The notes beneath the pieces were generated by a model. That model did not search any database and was not told the origin of the DNA. It saw only the letters and a program-made list of their open reading frames with translations. The position numbers were made by a program, and so were the translations under genes. Shown piece by piece: positions 44,261 to 55,540 of a DNA stretch of 64,000 nt. Origin of the DNA: Bubalus kerabau (lineage: Eukaryota > Chordata > Mammalia > Artiodactyla > Bovidae); NCBI RefSeq assembly GCF_029407905.1, contig NC_073630.1, forward strand, positions 47,331,001-47,395,000, given 5' to 3'. How positions within the stretch are numbered: position 1 is the first letter of the stretch; every line of letters starts with the position of its first letter.

Positions 44261-44889
44261 GTAAATTTATATACCATAAATTTATAATTATAAATTTATA
44301 ACTAAAATGCAAAAAGTAAATTTATAAATTATAGTCTATTAAATATTTTAGTAAAATAAATAATAATTTCCCTTTATTAATTCTGTTCCTCCTACACAGT
44401 AATTGTTGTACCAAGCATGTGACTGCCTATTTCTCTTCTCCCAGCAGTGCCCCAAGGTAGATCATATCTACTACAACTAAATTGAGAAAAAATAAATAAG
44501 TAGTCAAGTTGACTTACTGAGTATGTGATTATGGCATAAGAAATAATAAATGCAGGTAAAATGTATGGTGTAGCTACTGGTACATTTTAAGTGTTTAATA
44601 AATGGCAGACATTAGCAGATGCTCTTGTAATACAATCATAAGGCAATAAAAAATAGTGCATGGGAGTCAAAGAGGATTATAAGGAAAGACATTCTAGAAA
44701 AGGGGATACTCACAGTAGGAGCTGGATTTTAGATTGAGGGTCACAGGAATGATAAAGATTAGGGAATGAAATACTTTCCTCCTAACTTCCACAAAAACAC
44801 ACAGTTAGTTTTCCTCCTGCATTTTTCCACATACTTTTTCAAGATTTTTCTTAGAAGAATTTTTCTCTTGTACTTACCCACTAATTGTG
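44261..44889. other. Unassigned AT-rich sequence
   Basis: No gene. It includes tandem 'taaatttata' units at 44260-44330. Confidence 0.4.
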
Positions 44890-46195
44890 AGATTTTTCCA
44901 GGGCTTAGTCCTCAACTCTCTTTTTTTAATTCTTATTGTCTCTTCTTAAGTAATCTCCTTCATTCCCATGACTTAGAATGCTCTCTTTATGTAGATGACT
45001 CTTTTATAGTATCGAGTACCATCAATCTGTGCCCCATATCCTTACATGATTACACATTTTCACTCCCACACGTGTCTGTTCAAAGTTGAACACTTGTTCC
45101 CTCCTGAATTCTGGAACCTGGATACTTTTTCCTCTCATTGTCATTAAAGGGCTCTGACATGTATCAGTTGGTGATGCCAGAGAGAGACTTAAAGTCATTT
45201 ATGACTGCTTCTTTTCCCTAGCCGACACTGAATTCATTTAAAGTCTCATAGGTTCTCCTCCCAAAAATATATTTTATATTTCTCCCATCTCTACTATCAG
45301 CACCACCGTCACCCTTGTCCTAGCCTACAGGAAGAGCTTTCCTCTCGGTATTTCCATGTTTTTGCTTTTCTGCCCTCTCCAGCCAACCTAACCTTCGATT
45401 GATCTACCCCTAACACTATAGCCATGATGCTTTTTTTTAAAATCCATAATTGTGATCCTATCACTCTTTTGCTTACTACCTCCAAAGCCATCTTATGCTG
45501 CTTGGAATGAAGTCAAACTCTTTATTATAATCTGAACATGAGTGATATGGCCCTTGCCTATTCCTTCAGCTACCTCTTGTGCTATCATTCTGATGCTCCA
45601 GAGATAGCAGTCTCCTTTCATTTTCCACCTATGTTAAGTGTTTTCTTCTTCAAGACATTAATACCCATTATTACCTCTGCATTTGCCTGTGCTTTGTAAG
45701 ACTGTTCTCTTCTCCATGTTGGTCTACACTTTTAATGTAATCTTCTCAGAGAGGCTTTCCCTGATTATCTTATCTAAGAAGAATTCTTGCTGATATTTTT
45801 TAAGTATTACATCTAAACCCTTCCTATCTGTTTATTCAATTTGCAAATACACATTTCTTTACTTGCTTATTTCCTGTCTTCCCTACCGAAATGTGAAACC
45901 CATAAGGCCTAGAATTGTCTATTTCACTCATCAAAGTAGATTTAGAGCCTGTAATAATATTTAGTTAGTTAAGTTGCTCAGATGTGTCTGACTCTTTGCG
46001 ACCCCATGGACTATAGCCCACCAGGCTTCTCCATCCATGGGATTCTCCAGGCAAGAATACTGGAGTGGGTTGCCATTTCCTTCTTCAGGGGATCTTCCTG
46101 ACCCAGGGATCGAACCCAGGTCTCCCACATTGCAAGCAGATGCTTTAACCTCTGAACCACACAATTATTTGCTAAGTGAATAAATTAAAAAAATG
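44890..46195 (+). mobile_element. L2 LINE relic (about 1.1 kb), split by a Bov-tA
   Basis: Order matches the 3' part of L2: 'tcattcccatgacttagaat' and 'ctctttatgtagatgactct' (ORF2 reverse transcriptase end), 'gaagtcaaactctttattat', 'tcagagaggctttccctgat', then 'ttgtctatttcactcatcaa' and the end 'ttgctaagtgaataaatt' after the SINE. It is diverged and no frame remains. Gaps are likely around 45100-45430. Confidence 0.7.
45963..46165 (-). mobile_element. Bov-tA SINE inserted in L2
   Basis: Minus copy: 'gttgctcagatgtgtctgac', core, B-box complement 'gggatcgaacccaggtctcc', and head 'aacctctgaaccacac'. The L2 3' end resumes immediately to the right. Confidence 0.92.
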
Positions 46196-46249
46196 ATAAT
46201 CTTATTGAATACATGAAAGAGGCATGGCTTCTGAACATTTGAGAAGCAG

Positions 46250-46410
46250 TCAAACAAAACTATGTCTCTTTGGCTCATTTCTAAAATAGGGATAAGAATG
46301 ACTATCATTCCTAAACTCATAAGGATATACTAAGTGTCATGAGATATTGATGCAAAAGTCTGGAATGTAAAAGCATTAAATCATTGATTTTTATTATTAC
46401 TTAAAAGTTA
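46250..46410 (+). mobile_element. MIR SINE relic
   Basis: 'ctcatttctaaaatagggat', 'aagaatgactatcattccta' and 'taaaagcattaaatcattga' followed by a TTATTATTAC end fit the MIR 3' half. Confidence 0.6.
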
Positions 46411-46627
46411 TCCTTTTATCACTTTATCATTGTCCTAGATGATATAAATTCTGATTACTAGCAATTAGATGTCACCAAATGTTTATGTCCCTTTTGAAAA
46501 TCGTGTGATGATATTCTAGTACAAGTGCACATCTAGGGATTTCCTTGTTAATAACAAAATTGATTCAGCATGACTTCATGGACTATAAAGATAAAACACT
46601 GCCACATCCCACTTTTTGTTTTTTCTT
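46411..46627. other. Unassigned sequence
   Basis: About 215 bp, nothing recognised. Confidence 0.4.
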
Positions 46628-47172
46628 CTTCAATTGCTAAGTTGTGTTCAACTCTTTGCAACCCTGTGTGCCACAGCATGCCAGGCTTCTCTGTCCTCTA
46701 CTATCTTGCAAAGTTTGCTTGAATTCATGTCCATTGAGTCGATGATGCTATCTAGTAATCTCATCCTCTCCTGCCCCCTCCACCTTTTGCCTTCAATCTT
46801 TTCCAGCATCAGGGTCTTTTCCAGTGAATCAACTCTTCGTATGAGGTGGCCCAAGTATCGGAGCTTCAACTTCAGCAGCATCCCTTCCAATGAATGTTGA
46901 GGACTGATTTCCTTTAGGGTTGACTCCTTGCAGTCCAAGGGACTCTTAAGAGCCTTCTCCAGCACCAAAATTCAAAAGCATCAATTGTTCAGTCCTCAGC
47001 CTTCTTTATGGTCCAACTCTCATATCTGTATATGACTACTGGAAAAACCATAGCTTTGATTATATGGACCTTTGTCAGCAAAGTGATGTCTCTGCTTTTT
47101 AATACTCTGTCTAGGTTTGTCATAGCTTTCCTTCCAAGGAGAAACTGCCTTAATTTCATGGCTGCAGTCATG
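46628..47172 (-). mobile_element. BovB LINE, 5'-truncated, older type
   Basis: 0.55 kb minus-strand BovB end: 'gttcaactctttgcaaccct', 'cttcaatcttttccagcatc', 'ggtggcccaagtatcggagc', 'ccttccaaggagaaactgcc'. The minus frame 46648-46968 keeps EKALKSPLDCKESTLKEISPQHSLEGMLLKLKLRYLGHLIRRVDSLEKTLMLEKIEGK. A deletion removes the 'gttggatctc' part near 46922. Not functional. Confidence 0.9.
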
Positions 47173-47179
47173 GTTACTT

Positions 47180-47310
47180 AGACTTAATGTGAAGCTTTAG
47201 GGCAATGGTTTAGTCTCTGGAGACCTCAGTTTCCTCATCCATAAAATGGAGCCAGCCTCTTAGAAAGGGTTCTGAAAAATAACTAATTAATGAGGGCTAT
47301 TGCTAATTGT
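47180..47310 (+). mobile_element. MIR SINE relic
   Basis: 'cagtttcctcatccataaaa' and 'tggagccagcctcttagaaa' then gggttctgaaaaataacta follow the MIR consensus order. Confidence 0.65.
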
Positions 47311-47774
47311 TGAGAATGAAATTGGGAATGAGGGGCAATATGAATGTTAAAGGCTATTAATTCTAATAAAGCACAAAGGTCACTAACTTAGATCTTTCTC
47401 CTCTGAGGTACTCAGTCAAATGGATTTAGAACACTTTTACAGAAATTCCTATTGGGTATTTTCATTGAGCTCACAATGTCCCTGAGGGTTGGGAGGAGAA
47501 ATCAATGGTTCACAACAATAGGTGTCCTATAAAGATAATAATATATTTCAACCTTCTTTATATGAAGCCCTTTGATAATCCACAGAGGATGCTTGGCAAG
47601 CAACAGTCAAGATAAAAAGTGTCCTATTTCAGTGATTTTGCTTTTGATCATTAAAACTCAGCATTATTGTGATAGTGAACTAGTGCTCGTGCTCTCCTGT
47701 TAATCAGCTGGACCTAAGCAACCCTCAGGAGCTACTTGCTTTCAGGTAGCTCCTTTCTCTCTGATACCAAATTT
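47311..47774. other. Unassigned sequence
   Basis: About 460 bp with no recognised gene or repeat. Confidence 0.45.
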
Positions 47775-48118
47775 ATCCTCTGAACATACTACATTACACA
47801 AATTACTCCCCTACTTAAAGGTTTTCAGTGCCAGTTGCTCTTGCAGATTTCCAGGGCCATTAAAAAATAGAGCAAACAAATGACTCAGTTGGCACTCAAG
47901 GTTCTTCCTGACGTTATTTGGCTTATGTTCTGATACTCTCCTTCAGATGCCCCATGCTGCAGCCAAATTGATGTGGAATTGTTTCCTCACGCCTTACTCC
48001 ATGTTGTTCATGCTGACACTTCTGGGCATTCCATTTTCAGCTAAATAAACCCCTTGCTCTCAAACCCTTTATAAAGCCTGTGCTTACCTCTCGCCTTGCC
48101 TGAAATTCTCTTCAGCTA
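47775..48118 (+). mobile_element. L2 LINE relic
   Basis: 'ggcactcaaggttcttcctg', 'gatgccccatgctgcagcca', 'atgttgttcatgctgacact' and 'cttctgggcattccatttt' match the L2 3' region in the same order as in the relic at 45430-45620. Confidence 0.65.
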
Positions 48119-48800
48119 TTCATTCAATTCGTGTTTACTGAGCACTGATCACGTACCAGGTCTTGGGCACAAAGCCACAGAGAAAATAGGCACATTTCTG
48201 AACTTACAAAGCTTAAATAATATTAGAGACATTCAGTGAACGAACTAGAGAAGAGTATGTCCTGAGTAGGGGTGTGGCAGAGAGAGATGATTAGGGAAAA
48301 GTATGTTACGGATACTTTGGCCACCTGATGCAAAGAGCAGACTCATTGAAAAAGACCCTGATGTTGGGAAAGATTGAAGGCAGGAGGAGAAGGGGATAAC
48401 AGAAGATGAGATGGTTGGATGGCATCACCAGTTCAATGGACTTGAGTTTGAGCAAACTCCAGGAGATGGTGAAGGACAGGGAAGCCTGGCATGCTGCAGT
48501 GCATGGGGGTCACAAAGAGTCGGACTTGACTAAGCAACTGAAGAACAACAAATGTTATAGATGGTAGCCATGGAGGGCTTGTCTATAAGAGATGAGAACT
48601 AAGAGGAGACTTGAATAAAGTAAAGGGGAAAGTATCTCTGTATATATCATTGCATAGATGTAGGGGCATCTTGGGGAAGGGGTTCCAAGAAAAGGGAAAG
48701 AGAAAGGAAAGAATCTGGCTTGTCTGAGGAAAAGCCTGAAGTTTCGGAAGATCCATGAAACAGAAAGAAGGAAGTGGGGATAGAGTTAATGGTAGTGAAT
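48119..48800 (+). repeat. Ancient mammalian repeat split by BovB
   Basis: 48119-48302 ('cgtgtttactgagcactgat', 'caggtcttgggcacaaagcc') and 48557-48800 ('tggagggcttgtctataaga', 'gaggagacttgaataaagta', 'cttggggaaggggttccaag') are consecutive parts of the same old repeat family seen at 3896-4425. Confidence 0.55.
48309..48551 (+). mobile_element. BovB LINE 3' terminus
   Basis: 240 bp: 'tactttggccacctgatgca', the older 'gaaagattgaaggcaggagg' variant, and end 'gtcacaaagagtcggacttg' with an AACAACAA tail. The 6-bp repeat atgtta at 48303-48308 and 48552-48557 probably marks the insertion in the older repeat. Confidence 0.9.
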
Positions 48801-49148
48801 GAAGCTTTTACTGCCTAATAGAGGTTTCTTTCCTGAGGTGGGGAACCATTAGCGGTTGTTTGGAGAGGAGACATATTACCTGTTGACCTAGTATTTTTAC
48901 AGATGCTCTGCTTTTTTTTTCCCTGCACGTAGTGAGACTACAGTGCTCTGCTGGCTGGGTGCTAGGTGCTGGCTCCCTGAACTGCAGTCCAACAAGCCCT
49001 TCCACACAGAAAATCCAGGCAATTGTAGAACTGACATCATTTGTTTCCTGGCTCTGTGCTACACTGCCTATTTTCCAATACTTCAGACATTTTGACCAGT
49101 TTTTCTTGTTATTTACAACACAAAAGTCAGATTTAGTACCAAACCCCT
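48801..49148. other. Unassigned sequence
   Basis: About 350 bp. ORFs on both strands (99-120 residues) extend into the SINE at the right and have no domain motif. Confidence 0.4.
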
Positions 49149-49270
49149 GTAGAAGGGCATGGCAACCCACTCCAGTATTCTTGCCTGGAGAATCCCACGG
49201 ACAGAGTAGCCTGGCAGGCTACAGTCCATGAGGTCACAAAGAGTTGAACATGACTGAGCATCTGAGCACA
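49149..49270 (+). mobile_element. Bov-tA SINE, 5'-truncated
   Basis: Only the core ('gcatggcaacccactccagt') and BovB-like end ('gtcacaaagagttgaacatg') are present. The tRNA-like head is absent. Confidence 0.88.
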
Positions 49271-50107
49271 AGCTAAAAAAAACTATGATCCCTAGAGAAG
49301 TCTATAAAAGTTGCACATTAAGGCCTCATTTGTCCTTTCTGTCTGTAGTGGAGTGAAGTACATCTGATCACTTACACATTTATATTTGATTTTATTGTGC
49401 ATGGCATCTGTTCTAGGAAGAGTCTCCCTCAGACTTCCATGTTTAGAGCTGACACTATAAAGAGTTGTAGATAGCACACTCTCTGGGGTAGGGGTGGGGG
49501 TTGGTTTTCTTCTCTTGTTGTGGTCATCTTTGTCTTCCTTGTTATTGCTGGGTTTTGCCTCAAGAGTGAATCTTGAAATAGATTTTGAATGGAAAGAGAT
49601 CACAGTCTACTAAATGCTAAATCATGTGTTGCATGCCACCAATAATCTCAACTGTCAGCATCAACTCATCTGCTAAAAGCACTCGCTCAAAAATCCCACT
49701 CCTCCTCCTCACCTGCACACATATACTCTGTCTTCAAACCATGTGTGTTTAGATTGCTTCCCTCAATCTACACTGTTCTTTCTTCAAGGCTCAATGCATG
49801 CCCCAAGTCCATCAAAAAATATTTTCCAATTACTTGTATTTCCTGGCATATATACTTACCGGTTGGTTATTATACATACTTGGCCTTTAGTTATATACTC
49901 TAATATGAATTGGGATAAGTTATAAAATGAATCAACAGCTGTCCACTAACTTTATGGGCCCCTTGGGATGTTACATGTTTTTGTATCCATCATAAGTCTT
50001 AAAGTTAGGATCTCAGTAAATACTTAACCAGTTGATTAATATTGTTATATGTAATTCCACAGATCAATTACTCATCATGAAAATGCAGGAATTTTTTTTT
50101 AAAAGGA
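49271..50107. other. Unassigned sequence
   Basis: No recognised gene or repeat. A G-rich stretch at 49485-49502. Confidence 0.45.
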
Positions 50108-50235
50108 AGATTAGGGACTCCCCTGGTGGTCCACTGGTTAAGACTCTGTACTATCACTGCTGAGGGCCAGGATTCAATACCTGGTTGGGGAACTAAGATC
50201 CCACAAACTGCCTAACATGGCCAAAAAAAGTGAAA
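50108..50235 (+). mobile_element. CHR-type SINE
   Basis: Head 'gggactcccctggtggtcca', B-box-like 'ggattcaatacctggttggg', and short body 'aactaagatcccacaaactg' then an A-rich tail. Confidence 0.82.
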
Positions 50236-50880
50236 GAAAATGAATGAAAATTGAGGCAAAGATATGAACCAACAATTCACAGATGATATATAAATGGCCA
50301 ATAAACTAAAAAAACTATTTAGCTTTAATAGTAACCAAAGAAATGCAAATCAAAATGGCAACGAACATGTATTTCCAATTTTAAAAATTGGAGAAGGTAT
50401 TTTTAAGTAATAATGTCCAGTGCTGATAAAACTCTAGTGGAAAAGGGTCATTTTTAACTATTGTCAGGAATGCAAATTAGCACCACCTTTCTGAAAGTCA
50501 ATTAGCGATATGTATAAATTGCTTAAAACAATCCATACCTTTTTATTGTATTCCTAGGAATCTACCCTATGGGAGTAATCATAGATTTGCCAAAGAAAGG
50601 TGTGGTAAAGGATGTTCTTCATAGTGTTGCTCATAATAGCTCATAAAAAGCAAATACCAACCAATAGGGGAAAGGATAAATAATAGACATATAATGAGAT
50701 TTTTATGTAGCCATTAAAAATGATGTTTCAAAGAATATTTAACAGCATGCAATATAACATGTAGTGAAAAGTCAGGCTGAAAATCTCTACAGAAATGTTA
50801 ACAATTTTGTTAAGAGTCTATCCATGCACTCAGAGAAAATAAAAAGAAAAAAAGAAATAAAATTAGATGGATTAAACTTT
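50236..50880 (+). mobile_element. Old L1 3' end
   Basis: 'ataaatggccaataaactaa', 'accaaagaaatgcaaatcaa', 'tattcctaggaatctaccct', 'ggggaaaggataaataatag' and 'atgtagccattaaaaatgat' follow the order of an old L1 ORF2 end and 3' UTR. Strongly diverged. Confidence 0.7.
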
Positions 50881-52179
50881 TAAAAAATCAAATGATTCTT
50901 TAAAGTCCAAATATGTTGGTAATTACATTAAATGGTAATGGATAAAATGCTTTATACTTTCTGGATAGTAGTCTCTATTGCATTATCTTCTGTCATTCTA
51001 TTAAGTTGTCATTAACTAATTCTTTAAGTGGTTAACCTAGAAATTACAACTTGCATTCTTGATCTTAATAACTTTTACCATCTCTCAGAAAATGCAAGTA
51101 TTAACACTTTAACTCCATCTTTTGTGCTACGACTATATTTTGGGCCTACTTTAGAATGTATCAGTAGATGTTTAGCAGCTGCTTCTTCTGGAAGAAAATG
51201 TATGCAGAGATACATTTATGAGCTTATTGTGTTTTTTCTTGATAGAAAGCATGTATAGCATTAAGTTTTCAAATAAAAATAAAACGGGCAATTTTATCTA
51301 TTATAAATTTCATGTGACCAACTGATGCTCACAGAATGCTTACATTGAATTTTTTCAAACTCTTGTATCCTTATTCAAACTATGGTTGAATTTGATAAAT
51401 ACATATAGTTATAACACCAATGGATTCATATCTTGGTTACATCAACATAAATGATGAAAATGAAAAAAAGATAACTGTCAGAACTTAATAAATTGACATG
51501 AGCAATTTCTTTACTAAAATGGTTGACATTCTGCTTTATCAACATCTTTATCAACACTTTTGCCATTTTTAAGACAATCAACAAAAATAATAAATCAAGT
51601 ACTAATTTATTAGTATATGCCAATTTTATGGTGTAAATACTCCCAGGATAGCCAACTTCAATGCTGTGCACTGAATGCATGTTGAAAACATGGGCATTAA
51701 TACACCATCATGTGGTATTTCTATCATAGATATAGAATAGAAATAATCTCAGAAGCATAGATAAAATGTAATAATGAATGATAAATTATGGGGTTTTTGT
51801 TATTTATTACATTTGCTATTACTATAAATCATTTTATTATAATATTATACAATTTAATCTTTGATAATGGTTAAAATACTGTGTTCTACATCCAACTTTT
51901 AGAATTCCTGCAAATTTACAGTAAGCAATTAACAAGCCAGTGCTAGCTGACTCCAGCGCATCACTAGACTCTCTATATATCTCATTCCTCAAGATTCTAC
52001 TATCATTTTAAGAAGTTATGCTTATCCACATATTTATCTTTTTGATGGTTTTTGTTTCTTCCTGAATTATCATGTTTATTATTAGAATTATTTCCCCTCT
52101 TTTTGAAGAACTCCCTTTAGTAGTTATATCAGTGAAGTCCCACTGGAAACAAATTTTTGAAGTTTTTGTTTTTCTGTGT
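50881..52179. other. Unassigned AT-rich sequence
   Basis: 1.3 kb without a recognised gene or repeat. The ORFs (76 and 84 residues) have no motif. Confidence 0.45.
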
Positions 52180-52189
52180 GGTAGACAGA

Positions 52190-52430
52190 GTGTGTGTGTG
52201 TGTGTGCATGCACTTGTGTGCTAAAGTTGCTTTAGTTGTGTCCAACTCTTTGCAATGGACTGAGGCCTGCCAGGTTCCTCTATCCATGGGATTCTCCAGG
52301 CAAGAATACTGGAGTGTGTTGCTATGCCCTAATCCAGGCGATATTCCTGACCTACATATCGAACTTGGGTCTCTTAACATCTCATGCATTTGCAGCCAGG
52401 GTCTTTCCACTAGTGCCACCTGGGAAGCCT
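52190..52430 (-). mobile_element. Bov-tA SINE with target-site duplication and (TG)n tail
   Basis: (TG)n at 52190-52206 (complement of a CA-rich tail), BovB-like end 'agttgctttagttgtgtcca', core, and head 'gtgccacctgggaagcct'. Direct repeats ggtagacaga (52180-52189) and ggtaggcaga (52431-52440), 9 of 10 matching. Confidence 0.92.
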
Positions 52431-52440
52431 GGTAGGCAGA

Positions 52441-52922
52441 ATAATGACTTCCAAATATGCCCACACCCTAATGCTCAGACCTGTGAACACATTATGTTAC
52501 TTTCATGACAAAAAGGACTTTGTAAATGTGACGAAGGTTATGCACCTTGAGATGAGAATATTATCCAGAGGTTCAATCTAATCGCATGTATCTTTAGAAG
52601 TGGAGAACTTTTCCCAACTTCAGGGAACCAAAAAGATGATAGTGTGAGAAAGCCTAGGTCCACTGTTGCTGTTTTTGAAGATAAAGCAAGAGTGCCACAG
52701 ACCAAGAAATGGAGATGGCCTCTAGAATCTTGAAAAGGCAAGGAAATGAATTCTCCTCCTCTAGAGTTTCCAGAAGGAAATTCAACCCTGCCAACACTTT
52801 GTATTCATTGAAACTAGTGTTGGACTTCACTCTATAGAGCTACAGATAATTTAAGTTTGTATTGTTTACTGGACCAAAGTTGTGGTGCTTTGTAGTGGCA
52901 GCAATAGAATGCTAATACAGTT
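52441..52922 (+). mobile_element. MLT1-like (MaLR) solo LTR
   Basis: Near-complete: 'taatgacttccaaatatgcc', 'aaaaaggactttgtaaatgt', 'accttgagatgagaatatta', 'tagagtttccagaaggaaat', 'tttagtggcagcaataga'-type end with 'atgctaatacag' at 52911-52922. About 480 bp, the usual length. No internal coding sequence. The SINE on its left inserted at or close to its edge. Confidence 0.65.
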
Positions 52923-54150
52923 TGAAATGACTTTACCTTCATTTTTGAGGCATGATTTTGGTTGCAATTGGATTCTAGGTTGACAATTATTTTATTTCAG
53001 TAGTTTAAAAGTAATTCCAATATTTTCTTGATTCATCTTATCTATATACTGCCTCCTTTGAAAATAATATGTCTTTTGCTTGTGGTTTTTAGGTTTTCTG
53101 TTTGTTTTTGTTTTGTGACATATTTATTATGTGTCTCCTTTGAAAATAATATGTCTTTTGCTTGTGGTTTTTAACTTTTCTGTTTGGTTTTGGTTTTTTA
53201 CAATTTTATTATGATATTCTTAGATATAGCTTTATTTTATATTTATTTATCTTGCTTTGGTTTCTCTAAGCTTTTCTAATCTGTGGCTTAATATATCATG
53301 TTGGTTTTGAAAAATGTTTTGTTTTTTTTTTTCTGGTATCTGTTAAAAATGTTTTTGCTTCATTCTCTCTTTATTTCCACTACTCTGAGATTCAAATTAC
53401 AGATATGTCTGACATCTTTGTTGTATTCTGGATGGCTGGAATGCTCCTTTTTGCATTTTGCATTTTTTTCCCTCAATACCTCAAAATGAATATTTCCTAC
53501 TGTTTTATCTTCCCATTCTCTAATCCTATCTTCTATTGTATTTAATCTTCTATCAAAAGAATCTATTGATTTCTTAATAGCTGATATTTTCTTTTTTATA
53601 ACTAGAATTTTCACTTGATTTTTTCTCATATATTTAAGTTTTAATTTCAATATTGTCCTTCTATATATACTTTAACATGGTAATCTTAGTTATCTTAAAG
53701 TTCTGTTGGATGATTCTAACAAATGTTTCACCCAAGTGTTTTTTTTTTAAATATATTTATATTCTATATTTCTTCTCTATTTTTGGTCAACATTGTACAA
53801 TATGTGGCATTCAATCAAATAAATCTCATAAAATAATGTTTAAGATTCTGATGATGTTATCTTTCAGAGGATTTATTTTTCTTTTGGCAAATAGATAGAA
53901 TATATAGATAGAATATCACCTTGATCAGGGAAGACCAGTTTGGTGTCTTTCGCCCCTCCAGAGTCTCAGGATAATCTGAACTATTTACCTAGGATTCCCT
54001 CAAATCCTGATTGACTTGGTTGTTCTCTATATTTTCAAATAGCTGTTTTCCTTGGTATTTTATCCAGATTTTATAACTGGTTTTGGTGAAAGGTTCAGTC
54101 TAGTATCAGCTATTCTATTAAATCCAAAGCAGAATTGACTAAGGGACTAT
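52923..54150 (-). mobile_element. Old L1/HAL1-like relic with ORF1 coiled-coil remnant
   Basis: On the minus strand the frame 53360-53650 (96 residues) reads KSIDSFDRRLNTIEDRIREWEDK then ..EHSSHPEYNKDVRHICNLNLRVVE. This resembles the end of the coiled coil and the start of the RNA-binding domain of L1 ORF1 protein (heptad-like L/I spacing, 'ERISELEDR'-type and 'KRxNxRIxGV'-type stretches). ORF1-like sequence with no ORF2 nearby would fit HAL1, but the flanks are too diverged to decide. No intact frame. Confidence 0.5.
53053..53216. repeat. 82-bp tandem duplication
   Basis: 53053-53134 is followed directly by a similar 53135-53216. The first 40 bp of each ('ctcctttgaaaataatatgt', 'cttttgcttgtggttttta') are identical, the rest has several differences. 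Confidence 0.85.
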
Positions 54151-55289
54151 GCATTATTTCTGTATATACTACAGATTTAACTTAATGGTGGCAAATGTTA
54201 GGTATTCAGTGTGAGCTGATAGAAACAGAATTAACAGATTAATAAAATTTATTATGCTTGAGTTAAAAAAGAACTGGATACTTTTAAAAATTTATGCAAT
54301 GCTCATTGGATTCCATTCAATAAATTATGCTTTGATGTTCTAATAATTGTTTATCCCATTGAACACTAAAATAAATAGTCCTATAAATATTATGGTGTGT
54401 ATTATTTGGTATATTATTGAGGAACTTGTTTATTAGTTCCAGTGCTCTAGGAGAGAACTTAGAAAGCATACTTTTTTGGCCATAGTGCCAAGAATAGCAT
54501 TTCTTTGCCATACTGATTTACTTTGCTGTATAACTTTCAGGGTTTGGTTTTGTTTTAACTATTTGGTTGAGAGGAAACAGAAGAAAATTTTTAGTGTATC
54601 CATATTAAATCTACATACCATATGATTTAGGTTTATCTCTCACTACATTTTATGTTCCTGACTTTTTTTCCCCACTACACCTATTTTCAATATTTCAGTT
54701 TATTTTATGTATTTTTGATTCCTGCCTCAGTCTGCTTTGGAACTAAATAGAGAAGACAAGTAAATTATTTGAATTCTCTACAAAGAGTTCTCTATAACAT
54801 GTTTTCTCAAAACAGTGCTTGGTTGCATTTACATTGGTAAGAAGGCTTTGATAACTATATGCATATATAATACATATAGCTAAATATATTTGCAAGTTTT
54901 GTTTAGTTAATATCCAAAAAAACACTGTTAAGTATTACCTCTGCCACCTCTTTAATAAATAAAGAAACCAAACACAGGATCAATTAGATAACATGTAAGT
55001 TAGAATAGAACCCAAATAGCTTTATTTCAATAAAATACAAATAGAAAAAAATAAACATAGGTGTTTCCTCTAAAAACCATACCAATACCTTAGATACTGA
55101 TTCCCATTGTCTTTCTCCTTTGCTTTTGTGAGTCTTCAGTTAATCATTACAAATAATTTCTTAAGTATGATAATACAATTTTATTTCAACTTAATACTTA
55201 CAAATCCTTTCTTTGCTTGTCACTACACTTTCTGTAAAATAAGAGCCCTTTAATTCACCTTTCATACATTTCTTCTTGAAGGTATACCT
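54151..55289. other. Unassigned AT-rich sequence
   Basis: 1.1 kb with no recognised gene or repeat. ORFs of about 60 residues have no motif. Confidence 0.45.
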
Positions 55290-55540
55290 TCAAATGGGAT
55301 CAAATTTAATTGCATTGTGGCCCTTAGCTAGTTCAAATTCCTCAATCAATTCACCTCAGACTCATCTTTTTTCAAGACAAACAATCCCATTTTTCTTAAT
55401 CTCTTCTCATATGTTCTGTAACCCCTTCCATTCCATTTATCATTTTTGTTGCCCTATGCTCTCTCCAATTTGTCTACAATGTTCTTCAAATAAGAGCCTC
55501 TATCAGGTGGGCACATGCTTAAAATCTCCTCTCTTATACT
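55290..55540 (+). mobile_element. L3/CR1-like LINE relic (possible)
   Basis: 'cttctcatatgttctgtaac', 'catttttgttgccctatgct' and 'ctctccaatttgtctacaat' resemble the 3' region of CR1/L3 elements, where a 'ctcatatga...cattttcgttgccct...ctccaatttgtc' order is typical. Strongly diverged. Confidence 0.45.

Noticed and set aside
52441..52922. Complete endogenous retrovirus
   Set aside because: Only solo MLT1-like LTRs are present (also at 2655, 12215 and 32790). No gag, pol or env sequence lies between paired LTRs.
53000..53900. T-rich region with a coiled-coil-like minus ORF as a host gene
   Set aside because: The sequence similarity is to L1 ORF1 and the flanks are diverged L1-like sequence.
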